A DNA stretch of 12,029 nucleotides from Rhodobacterales bacterium UBA7416 (GTDB lineage: Bacteria; Pseudomonadota; Alphaproteobacteria; Rhodobacterales; Rhodobacteraceae), in assembly GCA_002469545.1 (NCBI GenBank), contig DKMK01000066.1, positions 1 through 12,029 of the forward strand, read 5' to 3'. The notes below the pieces were generated by a model, which was not told where the DNA came from, searched no databases, and saw nothing but the letters and a program-made list of their open reading frames with translations. Position 1 is the stretch's first letter. Every line of letters begins with the position of its first letter. This document shows, piece by piece, positions 1 to 6,183 of this stretch. Both the position numbers and the translations under genes were made by a program.

Positions 1-171
1 CCATGCAAATCCCATCGCGGCCATAAAGCTCTCGTTGTCCAGTTTTGACACCCAGAACAACGTGATGGCATCAACCAAGAACATGAAGGTTAAACCTATC
101 ATTCCTGTGGATGTCATCACGGCCACGTGGCGCATGGTCGAACCCGTTACAAAGCGTGCTTGGCGTTTCAT
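1..171 (-). CDS. MATE-family efflux transporter, N-terminal part (cut by window edge)
   Basis: The gene starts with ATG at 171 and stays open for 57 codons to the left edge, so only the N-terminus is visible. After a short basic start (MKRQARFVTGSTMRHVAVMT) comes a hydrophobic helix containing GLTFMFLVDAITLFW. This matches the first helix of multi-antimicrobial extrusion (MATE) proteins, which export cationic drugs or metabolites in exchange for Na+ or H+. The start lies 13 bases after the stop of the MFS gene, so the two are probably one transcript. No strong Shine-Dalgarno sequence is visible, and coupling to the upstream gene is plausible. The family call rests on one helix and its flanks. 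Substrate is unknown. Confidence 0.75.
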   Translation of the reverse strand, partial: MKRQARFVTGSTMRHVAVMTSTGMIGLTFMFLVDAITLFWVSKLDNESFMAAMGFAW

Positions 172-184
172 TTGATGGGCCTAT

Positions 185-1405
185 TCAATGAGGTTTTGCG
201 AAAACTGTTTCGAAGTCTGGTGCTGGATGACGTGGAATACATAGTGATAAAAGCAACGAAATCAATGCGATAAAAGCGGCCACCCCGAATACAGAGGCGG
301 GGGAGGTCAGCCATAGGTAACCCAAGATCGCTGGAAGTACGACCGCGCCGATGTGGTTGATTGTGAAGGCCACGGCGGCTGTGGGGGCGATATCTGCGGG
401 GTCTGCTATTTTTTGGAAGTAGGTTTTTTGTGCGATTGAAAGGCCGAAAAACATGTGGTCTAGAACGTACAATCCAGCCGCCAAAGTTACGCCCCAACCA
501 AAGACATAGATGCCGCCATATGCAAGGAAGATTGCTGTCAATCCGATGTATTCGAACACCAAGGCATTGCGTTCGCCAAAACGCCCGATGACGCCGCCGA
601 TGATGGGGCCTAAAAACATGTTGGCGACGTAGTTTATCAAGAACAAGGCGGTGACTTCGTGGACCTGAAAACCAAAACGTTCGACCATCATAAAGGCGGC
701 AAAAACGAGAAAAATTTGACGCCGTGCACCTGCCATGAATTGCAACACATAGAACAGCCAATACCGTTTGCGCATCACGAATTTTGTGTTCTGAGGGGTT
801 GGCCCGTGGAACCGTGGGTATGCGAAGAATCCGAACAGGGCCACAGCGACACAAACGCCCCCGCCCATCATGTATAACGCATTGTAATCCCACCAAAAAA
901 AGCGCCATGCGATCATAATACCGCCATAGGCAATCAGCGATCCAGCCGACCCAACGGACAACAACCAACCAAGCGTTTGCGGTGCGCGATCCTTGGGAAT
1001 CCATTGTAATTCAAGGCTTTGTTTTACCGTCTCGTAGTAGTGGAAACCAAGGCTTGAAATGAAGGTTGTCAGCAGCAATCCACCAAAGGTGGGAAACCAC
1101 GCTGTGACGCCCACGGCAAGGCCCAACATGACCAAGGAAACCATCGCCAACATCTGTTCGCGCATGAACCAAAGAACGACGATAACAGCCACGGCGAAAA
1201 AGCCCGGAACCTCGCGGATACTTTGGAGCCAGCCGAGGTCTGAACCGTCAAAACCAGCGCGTTCATGAACGAAATTATTGAGCAGTGCAGACCATGTCGC
1301 GAAGCCCATTTGCATGGCAAAAGCCATCAAGCCCAGCAACACAACTGGATGACGCCAACGCGGCAGTTTATGCGCGTCATTTGTAGATATACTGTTTGAA
1401 ATCAT
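185..1405 (-). CDS. Major facilitator superfamily (MFS) transporter
   Basis: A 406-aa inner-membrane protein of typical MFS length. About twelve hydrophobic helices can be traced, the first beginning near residue 19 (HPVVLLGLMAFAMQMGF). A more polar stretch (FHGPTPQNTKFVMRKRYW) marks the central loop between the two six-helix halves. The glycine-rich segment GPIIGGVIGRFGERNA, about two thirds along, resembles the MFS loop 8-9 repeat of motif A. The ATG at 1405 is the only start ahead of helix 1, because an in-frame TAG lies three codons upstream. The Shine-Dalgarno sequence is weak. The gene heads a probable operon with the MATE gene, so the pair may handle export or uptake of related compounds. 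Four hexamer repeats upstream suggest a dedicated regulator. I cannot name the substrate. Confidence 0.85.
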   Translation of the reverse strand: MISNSISTNDAHKLPRWRHPVVLLGLMAFAMQMGFATWSALLNNFVHERAGFDGSDLGWLQSIREVPGFFAVAVIVVLWFMREQMLAMVSLVMLGLAVGVTAWFPTFGGLLLTTFISSLGFHYYETVKQSLELQWIPKDRAPQTLGWLLSVGSAGSLIAYGGIMIAWRFFWWDYNALYMMGGGVCVAVALFGFFAYPRFHGPTPQNTKFVMRKRYWLFYVLQFMAGARRQIFLVFAAFMMVERFGFQVHEVTALFLINYVANMFLGPIIGGVIGRFGERNALVFEYIGLTAIFLAYGGIYVFGWGVTLAAGLYVLDHMFFGLSIAQKTYFQKIADPADIAPTAAVAFTINHIGAVVLPAILGYLWLTSPASVFGVAAFIALISLLLSLCIPRHPAPDFETVFAKPH

Positions 1406-1452
1406 ACGCGGACGCTAACGACAAAAGTCGGGTTTCGAAAGCCCAAATCGGC

Positions 1453-1491
1453 GTACACAATCCGTGCACAACATGTACACAAACTGTGCAC
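1453..1491. promoter_or_regulatory. Four GTRCAC repeats at 11-base period, putative tandem operator
   Basis: Four hexamers, GTACAC (1453-1458), GTGCAC (1464-1469), GTACAC (1475-1480) and GTGCAC (1486-1491), are each separated by exactly 5 bases. The period is therefore 11, about one helical turn, and the two variants alternate. Equivalently there are two 17-base direct repeats of GTACACAA-N3-GTGCAC, 22 bases apart. The array lies 48-86 bases before the MFS start codon. Same-face spacing is what cooperative binding of a regulator would need, so I infer an operator for the MFS-MATE genes. The cognate regulator is not in this window. Confidence 0.55.
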
Positions 1492-1653
1492 CGGTAGATC
1501 GAAGTCGAAATTTGTGAGATGTCGCCCAGCGTTGGCCCGAAACAGTGAATTTCTTGTATCCATGCAATGATGGTGTCGCCCAATATTGGATGCCATGTCA
1601 GATGTTTTTGAGCTAAATCATATTTATGCCAAGGTCAGCTTTGCGGACAAAGC

Positions 1654-1689
1654 GGATATTGGTAAGTTAAGTTCTAACTGCTAATATCC
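1654..1689 (+). promoter_or_regulatory. Candidate sigma70-type promoter with inverted repeat in its spacer
   Basis: TTGGTA (1659-1664) and TAATAT (1682-1687) are separated by 17 bases, each matching 4 of 6 consensus positions. Two nested inverted repeats sit on the same bases: GGATATT (1654-1660) with AATATCC (1683-1689), and AGTTA (1665-1669) with TAACT (1675-1679). The inner repeat fills the promoter spacer, the usual place for a repressor operator. A start near 1694 would give a leader of about 29 bases before the ORF at 1723. The sequence pattern is seen directly; promoter function is inferred. Confidence 0.45.
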
Positions 1690-1722
1690 TTGAAAGTTTG
1701 AGGAATATTAAGGGGTGATGAT

Positions 1723-1944
1723 ATGGCGATGCCAAAGCGTTTTGACTTAAAAGAAGATTTAGCGTTTGAGACGTGGGCAAATTCCAACCAGATGGACATG
1801 CGTCAGTGTCCAGAGTCTGGTAGATTTTTTTGCCCTGAAACTCACGCCGCACGGTTCGCTTGGCTGGCGTCTATAGATTACTGCCGTGAGCAGGTATCTG
1901 TAGAAAATGATGATCTCAGCAAAACTGAGAGTGCAGGTGTGTAA
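1723..1944 (+). CDS. Small protein, 73 aa, possibly phage-related
   Basis: ATG at 1723 is preceded by a good Shine-Dalgarno sequence, AAGGGG at 1710-1715, with 7 bases between. A candidate promoter lies about 35 bases further up. The core reads FETWANSNQMDM, then GRFFCPETHAARFAWLASI. I recall a loosely similar pattern (F-x-x-W..., a Gly/Tyr-rich turn, then T-x-x-A-W-x-A-W) in small uncharacterised proteins of phages and prophages. That resemblance is an impression from memory and gives no function. The protein is soluble, has no signal peptide, and contains three cysteines that do not form a standard zinc motif. Its 3' end overlaps the next ORF by 35 bases in another frame. The ribosome-binding site makes it a likely real gene. 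Confidence 0.55.
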   Translation: MAMPKRFDLKEDLAFETWANSNQMDMRQCPESGRFFCPETHAARFAWLASIDYCREQVSVENDDLSKTESAGV

Positions 1945-2077
1945 GTTTTGCGGCGGCGTTGTTGTCAATCAATTGTGCAGTTCGTGTGGGTTTACCAAGA
2001 CACTTACAGGCATGTTTATAATGACCTCACACAAATGGAGGCAATTTGATGGAGGCATTCTGGCTGCTTTCTTATAA
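1910..2077 (+). CDS. Small zinc-ribbon-like ORF, 55 aa
   Basis: This ORF sits in the +1 frame relative to the preceding one and overlaps its last 35 bases. It encodes a compact knuckle pair, CKFCGG (residues 11-16) and CSSCGF (residues 23-28). The CxxC-x8-CxxC spacing with glycine after the second cysteine of each pair is typical of a zinc ribbon. The tail is short and ends with a hydrophobic stretch. There is no convincing Shine-Dalgarno sequence at ATG 1910. Translation could come from coupling to the first ORF, from GTG at 1931 or 1937, or from a frameshift that fuses the ribbon to the first protein. Binding of zinc and then of nucleic acid or protein is inferred from the motif only. Chance occurrence remains possible for an ORF this short. 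Confidence 0.4.
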   Translation: MISAKLRVQVCKFCGGVVVNQLCSSCGFTKTLTGMFIMTSHKWRQFDGGILAAFL

Positions 2078-2201
2078 TGGTTTTGCGGTTGACCGAATCA
2101 AAAGAATATTTAATACATTAAGACAGCCGAGTATTTTGGGTTCCGGCGCCTGCGAGGTATTTTCTCTCCTCGATTTAATTGAGATCCGTGAGACTTTCTA
2201 G
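2049..2201 (+). CDS. Hypothetical small protein, 50 aa
   Basis: ATG at 2049 has a near-ideal Shine-Dalgarno sequence, GGAGG at 2037-2041, with a 7-base spacer. The ORF overlaps the zinc-ribbon ORF by 29 bases in another frame. The product starts MEAFWLLSYNGFAVDRIKRI and ends with the acidic-hydrophobic tail LLDLIEIRETF before a TAG. I do not recognise a family. It looks like a small soluble alpha-helical protein. Beyond the TAG the same frame stays open to 2366 and includes the membrane-peptide ORF, so this could also be the first part of a longer gene interrupted by one stop codon. Confidence 0.4.
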   Translation: MEAFWLLSYNGFAVDRIKRIFNTLRQPSILGSGACEVFSLLDLIEIRETF

Positions 2202-2282
2202 GGCACGCCACGGGGCCAAGAGCGAGACAAACACCGCTACCGCTCGGCGATCATCCTGAAAATTTATTTGTGGAATATCGCA

Positions 2283-2366
2283 ATGACGAACCATATCATT
2301 AATTTGATTGAGGTCGTAGCTGTTGTTTTAACAGTTGTCGGCTTCATATTAAAATACACACTTTAA
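2283..2366 (+). CDS. Candidate single-helix membrane peptide, 27 aa, type I toxin-like
   Basis: ATG at 2283 opens a 27-codon ORF ending TAA at 2364-2366. The product is MTNHIINLIEVVAVV followed by LTVVGFILKYTL: a short polar N-terminus, one uninterrupted hydrophobic helix, and a lysine near the C-terminus. Length and composition are like known type I toxins such as TisB and DinQ, which insert in the inner membrane. In particular the ILKY end recalls the VLKY end of TisB, as I remember it. The Shine-Dalgarno sequence is weak (GTGGAA at about -13), which is also usual for such toxins. A hairpin starts three bases after the stop. No antisense RNA could be identified. An alternative is that it is the tail of a longer frame open from 2202. 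Resemblance of short hydrophobic peptides is weak evidence. Confidence 0.35.
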   Translation: MTNHIINLIEVVAVVLTVVGFILKYTL

Positions 2367-2368
2367 GA

Positions 2369-2393
2369 ATGGTGGGAGCCATAGCGCCCCCAT
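2369..2393 (+). terminator. Hairpin just after the membrane-peptide ORF, terminator-like
   Basis: ATGGTGGGAGC (2369-2379) pairs with GCGCCCCCAT (2384-2393) around a CATA loop. This gives nine pairs with one bulged T and one A/G mismatch. It begins three bases after the TAA at 2366. No T-run follows (CATCATCATAGC), so it may be a weak or factor-assisted terminator, or a structure protecting the 3' end of the message. Confidence 0.35.
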
Positions 2394-2401
2394 CATCATA
2401 G

Positions 2402-2425
2402 CTAAAGCGCTAGCGATCGCTTTGG
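2402..2425. repeat. Inverted repeat around a GCGATCGC palindrome
   Basis: CTAAAGCG (2402-2409) can pair with CGCTTTGG (2418-2425), with two G-T pairs at the ends, and the 10-base palindrome AGCGATCGCT (2412-2421) overlaps the right arm. It lies in the gene-free stretch between the small ORFs and the rpsD terminator. It could be a second 3' hairpin of the small-ORF transcript. No T-run follows, and I see no other function. Confidence 0.3.
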
Positions 2426-2536
2426 GCTCTAAGCAGACCTTCGCACCATGTGCAACTCGGATCAGTTTTCCATTTTGGATCAAAATTCTTCGGGAAAACT
2501 ATAGATACTTGGCGTCCATAAAATGCCCCAAACAGC

Positions 2537-2565
2537 AAAAAGCCGCCCCAAATGGAGCGGCTTTT
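2537..2565 (-). terminator. Rho-independent terminator of rpsD
   Basis: Read on the minus strand, AAAAGCCGCTCC, an ATTT loop and GGGGCGGCTTTT form a 12-base-pair stem with one G-T pair. The stem runs into a T5 tract at 2541-2537. It begins 26 bases after the rpsD stop codon. This is a classic intrinsic terminator. Confidence 0.9.
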
Positions 2566-2590
2566 CTAATTTCGAACCTAATCGCGAGGA

Positions 2591-3211
2591 TTAGTTTTTG
2601 GCGTAATATTCCACAACCAAGTTTGGTTCCATGATTACTGGGTATGGTACGTCTGCCAATGTTGGTGTGCGTACGAATTCAGCTTTCATTTTAGAAGCGT
2701 CAACGTTGATGTATTCTGCGAAATCGCGCTCGGCTGATGCCAATGCTTCGATAACCAACGCCATTTGACGTGATTTTTCGCGAACTTCGATGATGTCGCC
2801 TTCTTTAACGCGGTATGAAGGGATGTTAACCTTCTTGCCGTTTACTGTTACATGGCCGTGGTTAACGAACTGACGTGCAGCAAATACTGTTGGTACGAAT
2901 TTTGAACGGTAAACAACCGCGTCCAAACGACGTTCTAGCAAACCGATCAAGTTTTCACCTGTATCACCGTTCACGCGAACAGCTTCTGCGTATACACGAC
3001 GGAATTGTTTTTCTGTCACGTCGCCGTAGTAACCTTTAAGCTTTTGCTTAGCGCGCAACTGGATACCGAAATCGGACAGTTTTTGCTTACGACGTTGACC
3101 GTGTTGACCTGGTCCGTATTCACGGCGATTTACTGGTGACTTTGGACGGCCCCAGATGTTTTCACCCATGCGGCGGTCTAGTTTATGTTTGGCAGCTGTA
3201 CGTTTAGTCAT
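2591..3211 (-). CDS. rpsD: 30S ribosomal protein S4
   Basis: A 206-aa protein of the expected length. It is the primary 16S rRNA-binding protein of the small-subunit body, nucleates 30S assembly and helps control decoding fidelity. The N-terminus MTKRTAAKHKLDRRMGENIW, followed by GRPKSPVNRREYGPGQHG, is the alphaproteobacterial form without a zinc-binding cysteine cluster. The S4 RNA-binding domain covers roughly residues 94-160 (RRLDAVVYRSKFVPTVFAAR, then VNHGHVTVNGKKVNIPSYRV). The ATG at 3211 has a strong Shine-Dalgarno sequence, AAGGAG, 8-9 bases upstream. The gene stands alone between its own promoter and terminator, unlike the E. coli alpha operon. Codon choice looks more biased than in the neighbours, as expected for a highly expressed gene. 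Confidence 0.98.
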   Translation of the reverse strand: MTKRTAAKHKLDRRMGENIWGRPKSPVNRREYGPGQHGQRRKQKLSDFGIQLRAKQKLKGYYGDVTEKQFRRVYAEAVRVNGDTGENLIGLLERRLDAVVYRSKFVPTVFAARQFVNHGHVTVNGKKVNIPSYRVKEGDIIEVREKSRQMALVIEALASAERDFAEYINVDASKMKAEFVRTPTLADVPYPVIMEPNLVVEYYAKN

Positions 3212-3315
3212 AGCTGGACTCCTTATTTAAGATAAGGGCGCTTTCCTTTCCCGCGGCAGAACTGCTTTGGGCGACAGGCAACTTCTTACGAAGGCCACAA
3301 ACACCAATATGGTCA

Positions 3316-3327
3316 CCTGAATTCAGG
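3316..3327. repeat. 12-base perfect palindrome in the rpsD leader
   Basis: CCTGAATTCAGG lies about 10 bases downstream of the -10 element of the rpsD promoter, so within the first bases of its roughly 120-base leader. It could form a 5' hairpin only poorly because it has no loop, so a DNA-binding site is the better reading. Chance cannot be excluded. Confidence 0.3.
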
Positions 3328-3337
3328 CGATGGGCGG

Positions 3338-3365
3338 CTTATAGCGGTCGGTGCGACAGAGTCAA
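3338..3365 (-). promoter_or_regulatory. Promoter of rpsD
   Basis: On the minus strand TTGACT (3365-3360) and TATAAG (3343-3338) are separated by 16 bases, each matching 5 of 6 consensus positions. The GC-rich bases following the -10 resemble stable-RNA and ribosomal-protein promoters. Transcription would begin near 3331, giving a leader of about 120 bases before the ATG at 3211. That is long enough to hold a control structure, although I could not identify one. Confidence 0.7.
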
Positions 3366-3388
3366 CGCAAATGGTGCAGTTTTTTGCA

Positions 3389-3417
3389 TTGACCGCACGT
3401 CTTTGCGGTTCCAAGAT
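3389..3417 (+). promoter_or_regulatory. Possible glnE promoter giving a leaderless message
   Basis: TTGACC (3389-3394) is a good -35 element. Seventeen bases later CAAGAT (3412-3417) is a poor -10, with 3 of 6 matches. A start 7-8 bases downstream would fall on the glnE start codon at 3424. The only Shine-Dalgarno-like bases, AAGGG, abut the ATG, which agrees with leaderless initiation. This is a suggestion only. Confidence 0.25.
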
Positions 3418-3423
3418 TAAGGG

Positions 3424-6183
3424 ATGATATTTAATGAAAAAATCGACCATTTCCCCGTTGCATATGAGCCCGACTTGGGCGCGCAAGTTTCAAGTTTATA
3501 TGATGTTTTACATCCCGATGCGCAACGATTGATTGCGGGTATTGCAGGCAGCAGCCCGTACCTGTGTCGATTGTTGGAAAAGCATGTGGATTGGGTGTTG
3601 GCACATGCCAGCGTTTCCCCTGATGAGGCGGTTGCGGCGGCGATGGTTTTAGAGGGTGATATTAGTCCGGCGTTGCGCACCGCCAAGGCGCGCGTTGCAC
3701 TGGTGTTAGCGTTCTGTGATTTGTCCGAAATACGGCCCATGGAGTGGGTGACGGAAAAGTTGACTGAATTTGCCGATTTCGCGGTGGAAGAGGCGTTGGA
3801 TTTCGAATTACGCGCGGCGGCGGATCGTGGACAGATTGATCGCACATGGTTGAATGATGGTGCGGCAGCCGGTGTGTTTGTTTTGGCGATGGGCAAAATG
3901 GGTGCCCATGAGTTGAATTATTCGTCCGATATTGATTTGATATTCCTGTTTGATGACACGCGGTTTGCAGTGGACGAAGTGGCCCAATATCGCTCGATTT
4001 TCGTCAAAGTCACGCAGAAGGTTTTTGCACTGTTATCCAAGGCGACGGTTGATGGTTATGTGTTTCGCACGGATTTGCGTCTGCGGCCCAATCCATCGGT
4101 CACTGTGGTATGTCCTGCGATGCGTGCGACAGAGGCGTATTACATCCGCGAGGGGCGCACATGGGAGCGTGCTGCATTTATCAAAGCGCGGGTTTGTGCG
4201 GGTGATAAGGCGGCGGGTGCTGGGTTTTTAGAGCGTATGCAGAATTTCATTTGGCGGCGTCATTTGGATTTCGCGGCATTGGGCGAGATCGAAGGATTGT
4301 TGATCCAGTCGCGTGAACACAAAGGACTGACTGGGCCTGTGACGTTGCAGGGTCATAATATGAAGTTAGGGCGCGGTGGTATTCGAGAGATCGAGTTTTT
4401 CGCGCAAGCGCATCAAATGATATTTGGTGGGCGCCATCGCGAGTTGCGCGAGATTTCGACGCAGGGTGCGTTACGTGCATTGGCCGCACAGGGGCGTATT
4501 TCGGATGAAAAGGTGACGGTGTTGATTGCCGCACTGCGACATCATCGAAAGATTGAACACCGCATACAGATGATCCGCGATGCGCAAACCCATTCGATTC
4601 CAAGCAACGCCGAAGAATTGGAACGGCTGTATGCGTTGTCTGGTTACGAGACATTGGATGCCTTTGGTGACGATGTCGTGGCCCAGCTTCAGATTACACG
4701 CGATGCGACGGATACGTTGACGCCGACGGTTGAACACGGAGCCACGCCCACGCAAGTGCAGATAGATCGTTTCGATCAGTGGCGCAGTTTACCCGCATTT
4801 CGAAATGAGCGTTCAGTTGAGTTGTTTGAGGCGCAATTGTCGCAAATTTGGGAACTGGCACAAGCAACGGCCGCACCAGAGCAGGCGTTGGAGTATTTTG
4901 AGAACTTTCTGTCAGGATTAACGTCTGGTGTTCAGCTTTTTTCACTGTTTGAGCGCCGACCAGATGTGTTGCAACAAGTTTTCCATGTGACCAGCCTATC
5001 CAAACAGCTGGGCGGGACGTTGGCAAAACAGGTTTCAGTATTGGACGGGTTGGCGGATACGGGGCCGGATGCGATTGCAGCTGATGCGGATGCGTATCAC
5101 GCGGAATTTGCCGCGCGTTTACCCGAGGGTGCGGATTTTGAAACGGTGTTGATTGAATTGCGTGCGTATAAATCCGAAGAGCAATTTAAGATTATTTATG
5201 CACAGCTGACGCAGTTGATTTCGACCAAGCGCGCCGAAGAGGCATATTCTGATTTGGCGCAGGTCTGTTTGCAGGTTTGTTTGGATCAATCCGTGTCCGA
5301 GGCTGTGCGCCGATGGGGAGTGATTGAGGGCAGTTCGGTTGCGGTTTTGGCGATGGGCAAGATGGGATCGCGTCAGATGACTGCTAATTCTGATTTAGAT
5401 GTGATTGTAATTTATGATGGCGATCCAGATGCGGTTTCTGACAAAAAGGATTTGGACATTCGCACGTATTACCAGCGCGTGACGCGCACGTTGGTTTCTG
5501 CCGTTTCATCATCCATGACGTATGGGCGACTGTACGAGGTGGACATGCGTTTGCGTCCGTCAGGGCGTGCGGGGACAGTTGCCACCAGTTTGGACGGGTT
5601 TGCGGATTATCAGCACAACAAAGCATGGGTGTGGGAACATTTGGCGCTGACGCGCGCGCGCGTTGTGGCGGGGGATGTTGATTTATGTGATCGGATCGCG
5701 GCCGTGCGTCGTGACGTTTTAAACAAGCCCCAAGATCGTTCAAGCATTGCCAAAGAGGTTAGTGAAATGCGCGATCGGATTGCACAGTTGAAGATTGAAA
5801 AGCCACTTTCTTGGCCCGTGAAAAAGCCATTGGGTGGCGTGTTGGATATCGAGTTATTGGCGCAGTCGTTAAGCCTGTTGGATAATGGCGATAATCGCAG
5901 GCCGTTGGATCAATTGCGTCATGCCTTGGCGCAGGGCGCGTTAACGCCTGATGATGCGGATCGTTTGACGACGTCGTTGAATTTGTTTTCCAAGATCGAA
6001 CACTTGAAGCGTCTGTTAGGGGTCGAGAGTTTTGACACCCGTGATCTGAGTGCGGCGGCCGCGCAGGTGTTTACCAGCACCACGGGCATCGGGTCCGTTG
6101 GATTGATCGAACAACGTATTGAACGTGATCTACTGGCAAACAAAACATTGATTTCAAGTTTGATGCAAAAGCTGTCAGCCTGA
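3424..6183 (+). CDS. glnE: Bifunctional glutamine synthetase adenylyltransferase/adenylyl-removing enzyme
   Basis: A 919-aa cytoplasmic enzyme, close to the 946 aa of E. coli GlnE. It attaches AMP to glutamine synthetase subunits when nitrogen is plentiful and removes it by phosphorolysis when nitrogen is short, under PII (GlnB/GlnK) control. Two nucleotidyltransferase domains are visible. The N-terminal adenylyl-removing domain has AMGKMGAHELNYSSDIDLIF with metal-binding D169 and D171, followed by DLRLRPNPS. The C-terminal adenylyltransferase domain has AMGKMGSRQMTANSDLDVIV with D657 and D659, followed by DMRLRPSGRAGT. Each is followed by a helical domain bearing GRGGIREIEF (316-325) and LGGVLDIELLAQ (from 803). 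An in-frame TAA sits two codons before ATG 3424, so the start is fixed there despite a poor ribosome-binding site. The 3' end overlaps the convergent EutA-like gene by 9 bases. Confidence 0.97.
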   Translation: MIFNEKIDHFPVAYEPDLGAQVSSLYDVLHPDAQRLIAGIAGSSPYLCRLLEKHVDWVLAHASVSPDEAVAAAMVLEGDISPALRTAKARVALVLAFCDLSEIRPMEWVTEKLTEFADFAVEEALDFELRAAADRGQIDRTWLNDGAAAGVFVLAMGKMGAHELNYSSDIDLIFLFDDTRFAVDEVAQYRSIFVKVTQKVFALLSKATVDGYVFRTDLRLRPNPSVTVVCPAMRATEAYYIREGRTWERAAFIKARVCAGDKAAGAGFLERMQNFIWRRHLDFAALGEIEGLLIQSREHKGLTGPVTLQGHNMKLGRGGIREIEFFAQAHQMIFGGRHRELREISTQGALRALAAQGRISDEKVTVLIAALRHHRKIEHRIQMIRDAQTHSIPSNAEELERLYALSGYETLDAFGDDVVAQLQITRDATDTLTPTVEHGATPTQVQIDRFDQWRSLPAFRNERSVELFEAQLSQIWELAQATAAPEQALEYFENFLSGLTSGVQLFSLFERRPDVLQQVFHVTSLSKQLGGTLAKQVSVLDGLADTGPDAIAADADAYHAEFAARLPEGADFETVLIELRAYKSEEQFKIIYAQLTQLISTKRAEEAYSDLAQVCLQVCLDQSVSEAVRRWGVIEGSSVAVLAMGKMGSRQMTANSDLDVIVIYDGDPDAVSDKKDLDIRTYYQRVTRTLVSAVSSSMTYGRLYEVDMRLRPSGRAGTVATSLDGFADYQHNKAWVWEHLALTRARVVAGDVDLCDRIAAVRRDVLNKPQDRSSIAKEVSEMRDRIAQLKIEKPLSWPVKKPLGGVLDIELLAQSLSLLDNGDNRRPLDQLRHALAQGALTPDDADRLTTSLNLFSKIEHLKRLLGVESFDTRDLSAAAAQVFTSTTGIGSVGLIEQRIERDLLANKTLISSLMQKLSA

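Noticed and set aside
168..1004. 278-codon minus-strand ORF inside the MFS gene
   Set aside because: It is an out-of-frame shadow rich in Arg, His and Cys without domain features. The 406-aa frame has clear membrane helices.
1595..1684. 29-codon plus-strand ORF (MSDVFELNHIYAKVSF start)
   Set aside because: There is no good ribosome-binding site or recognisable motif, and it runs through the candidate promoter. Too weak to list as a gene.
2422..2634. 70-codon plus-strand ORF before and into the end of rpsD
   Set aside because: It runs through the rpsD terminator and the antisense of rpsD, with no ribosome-binding site.
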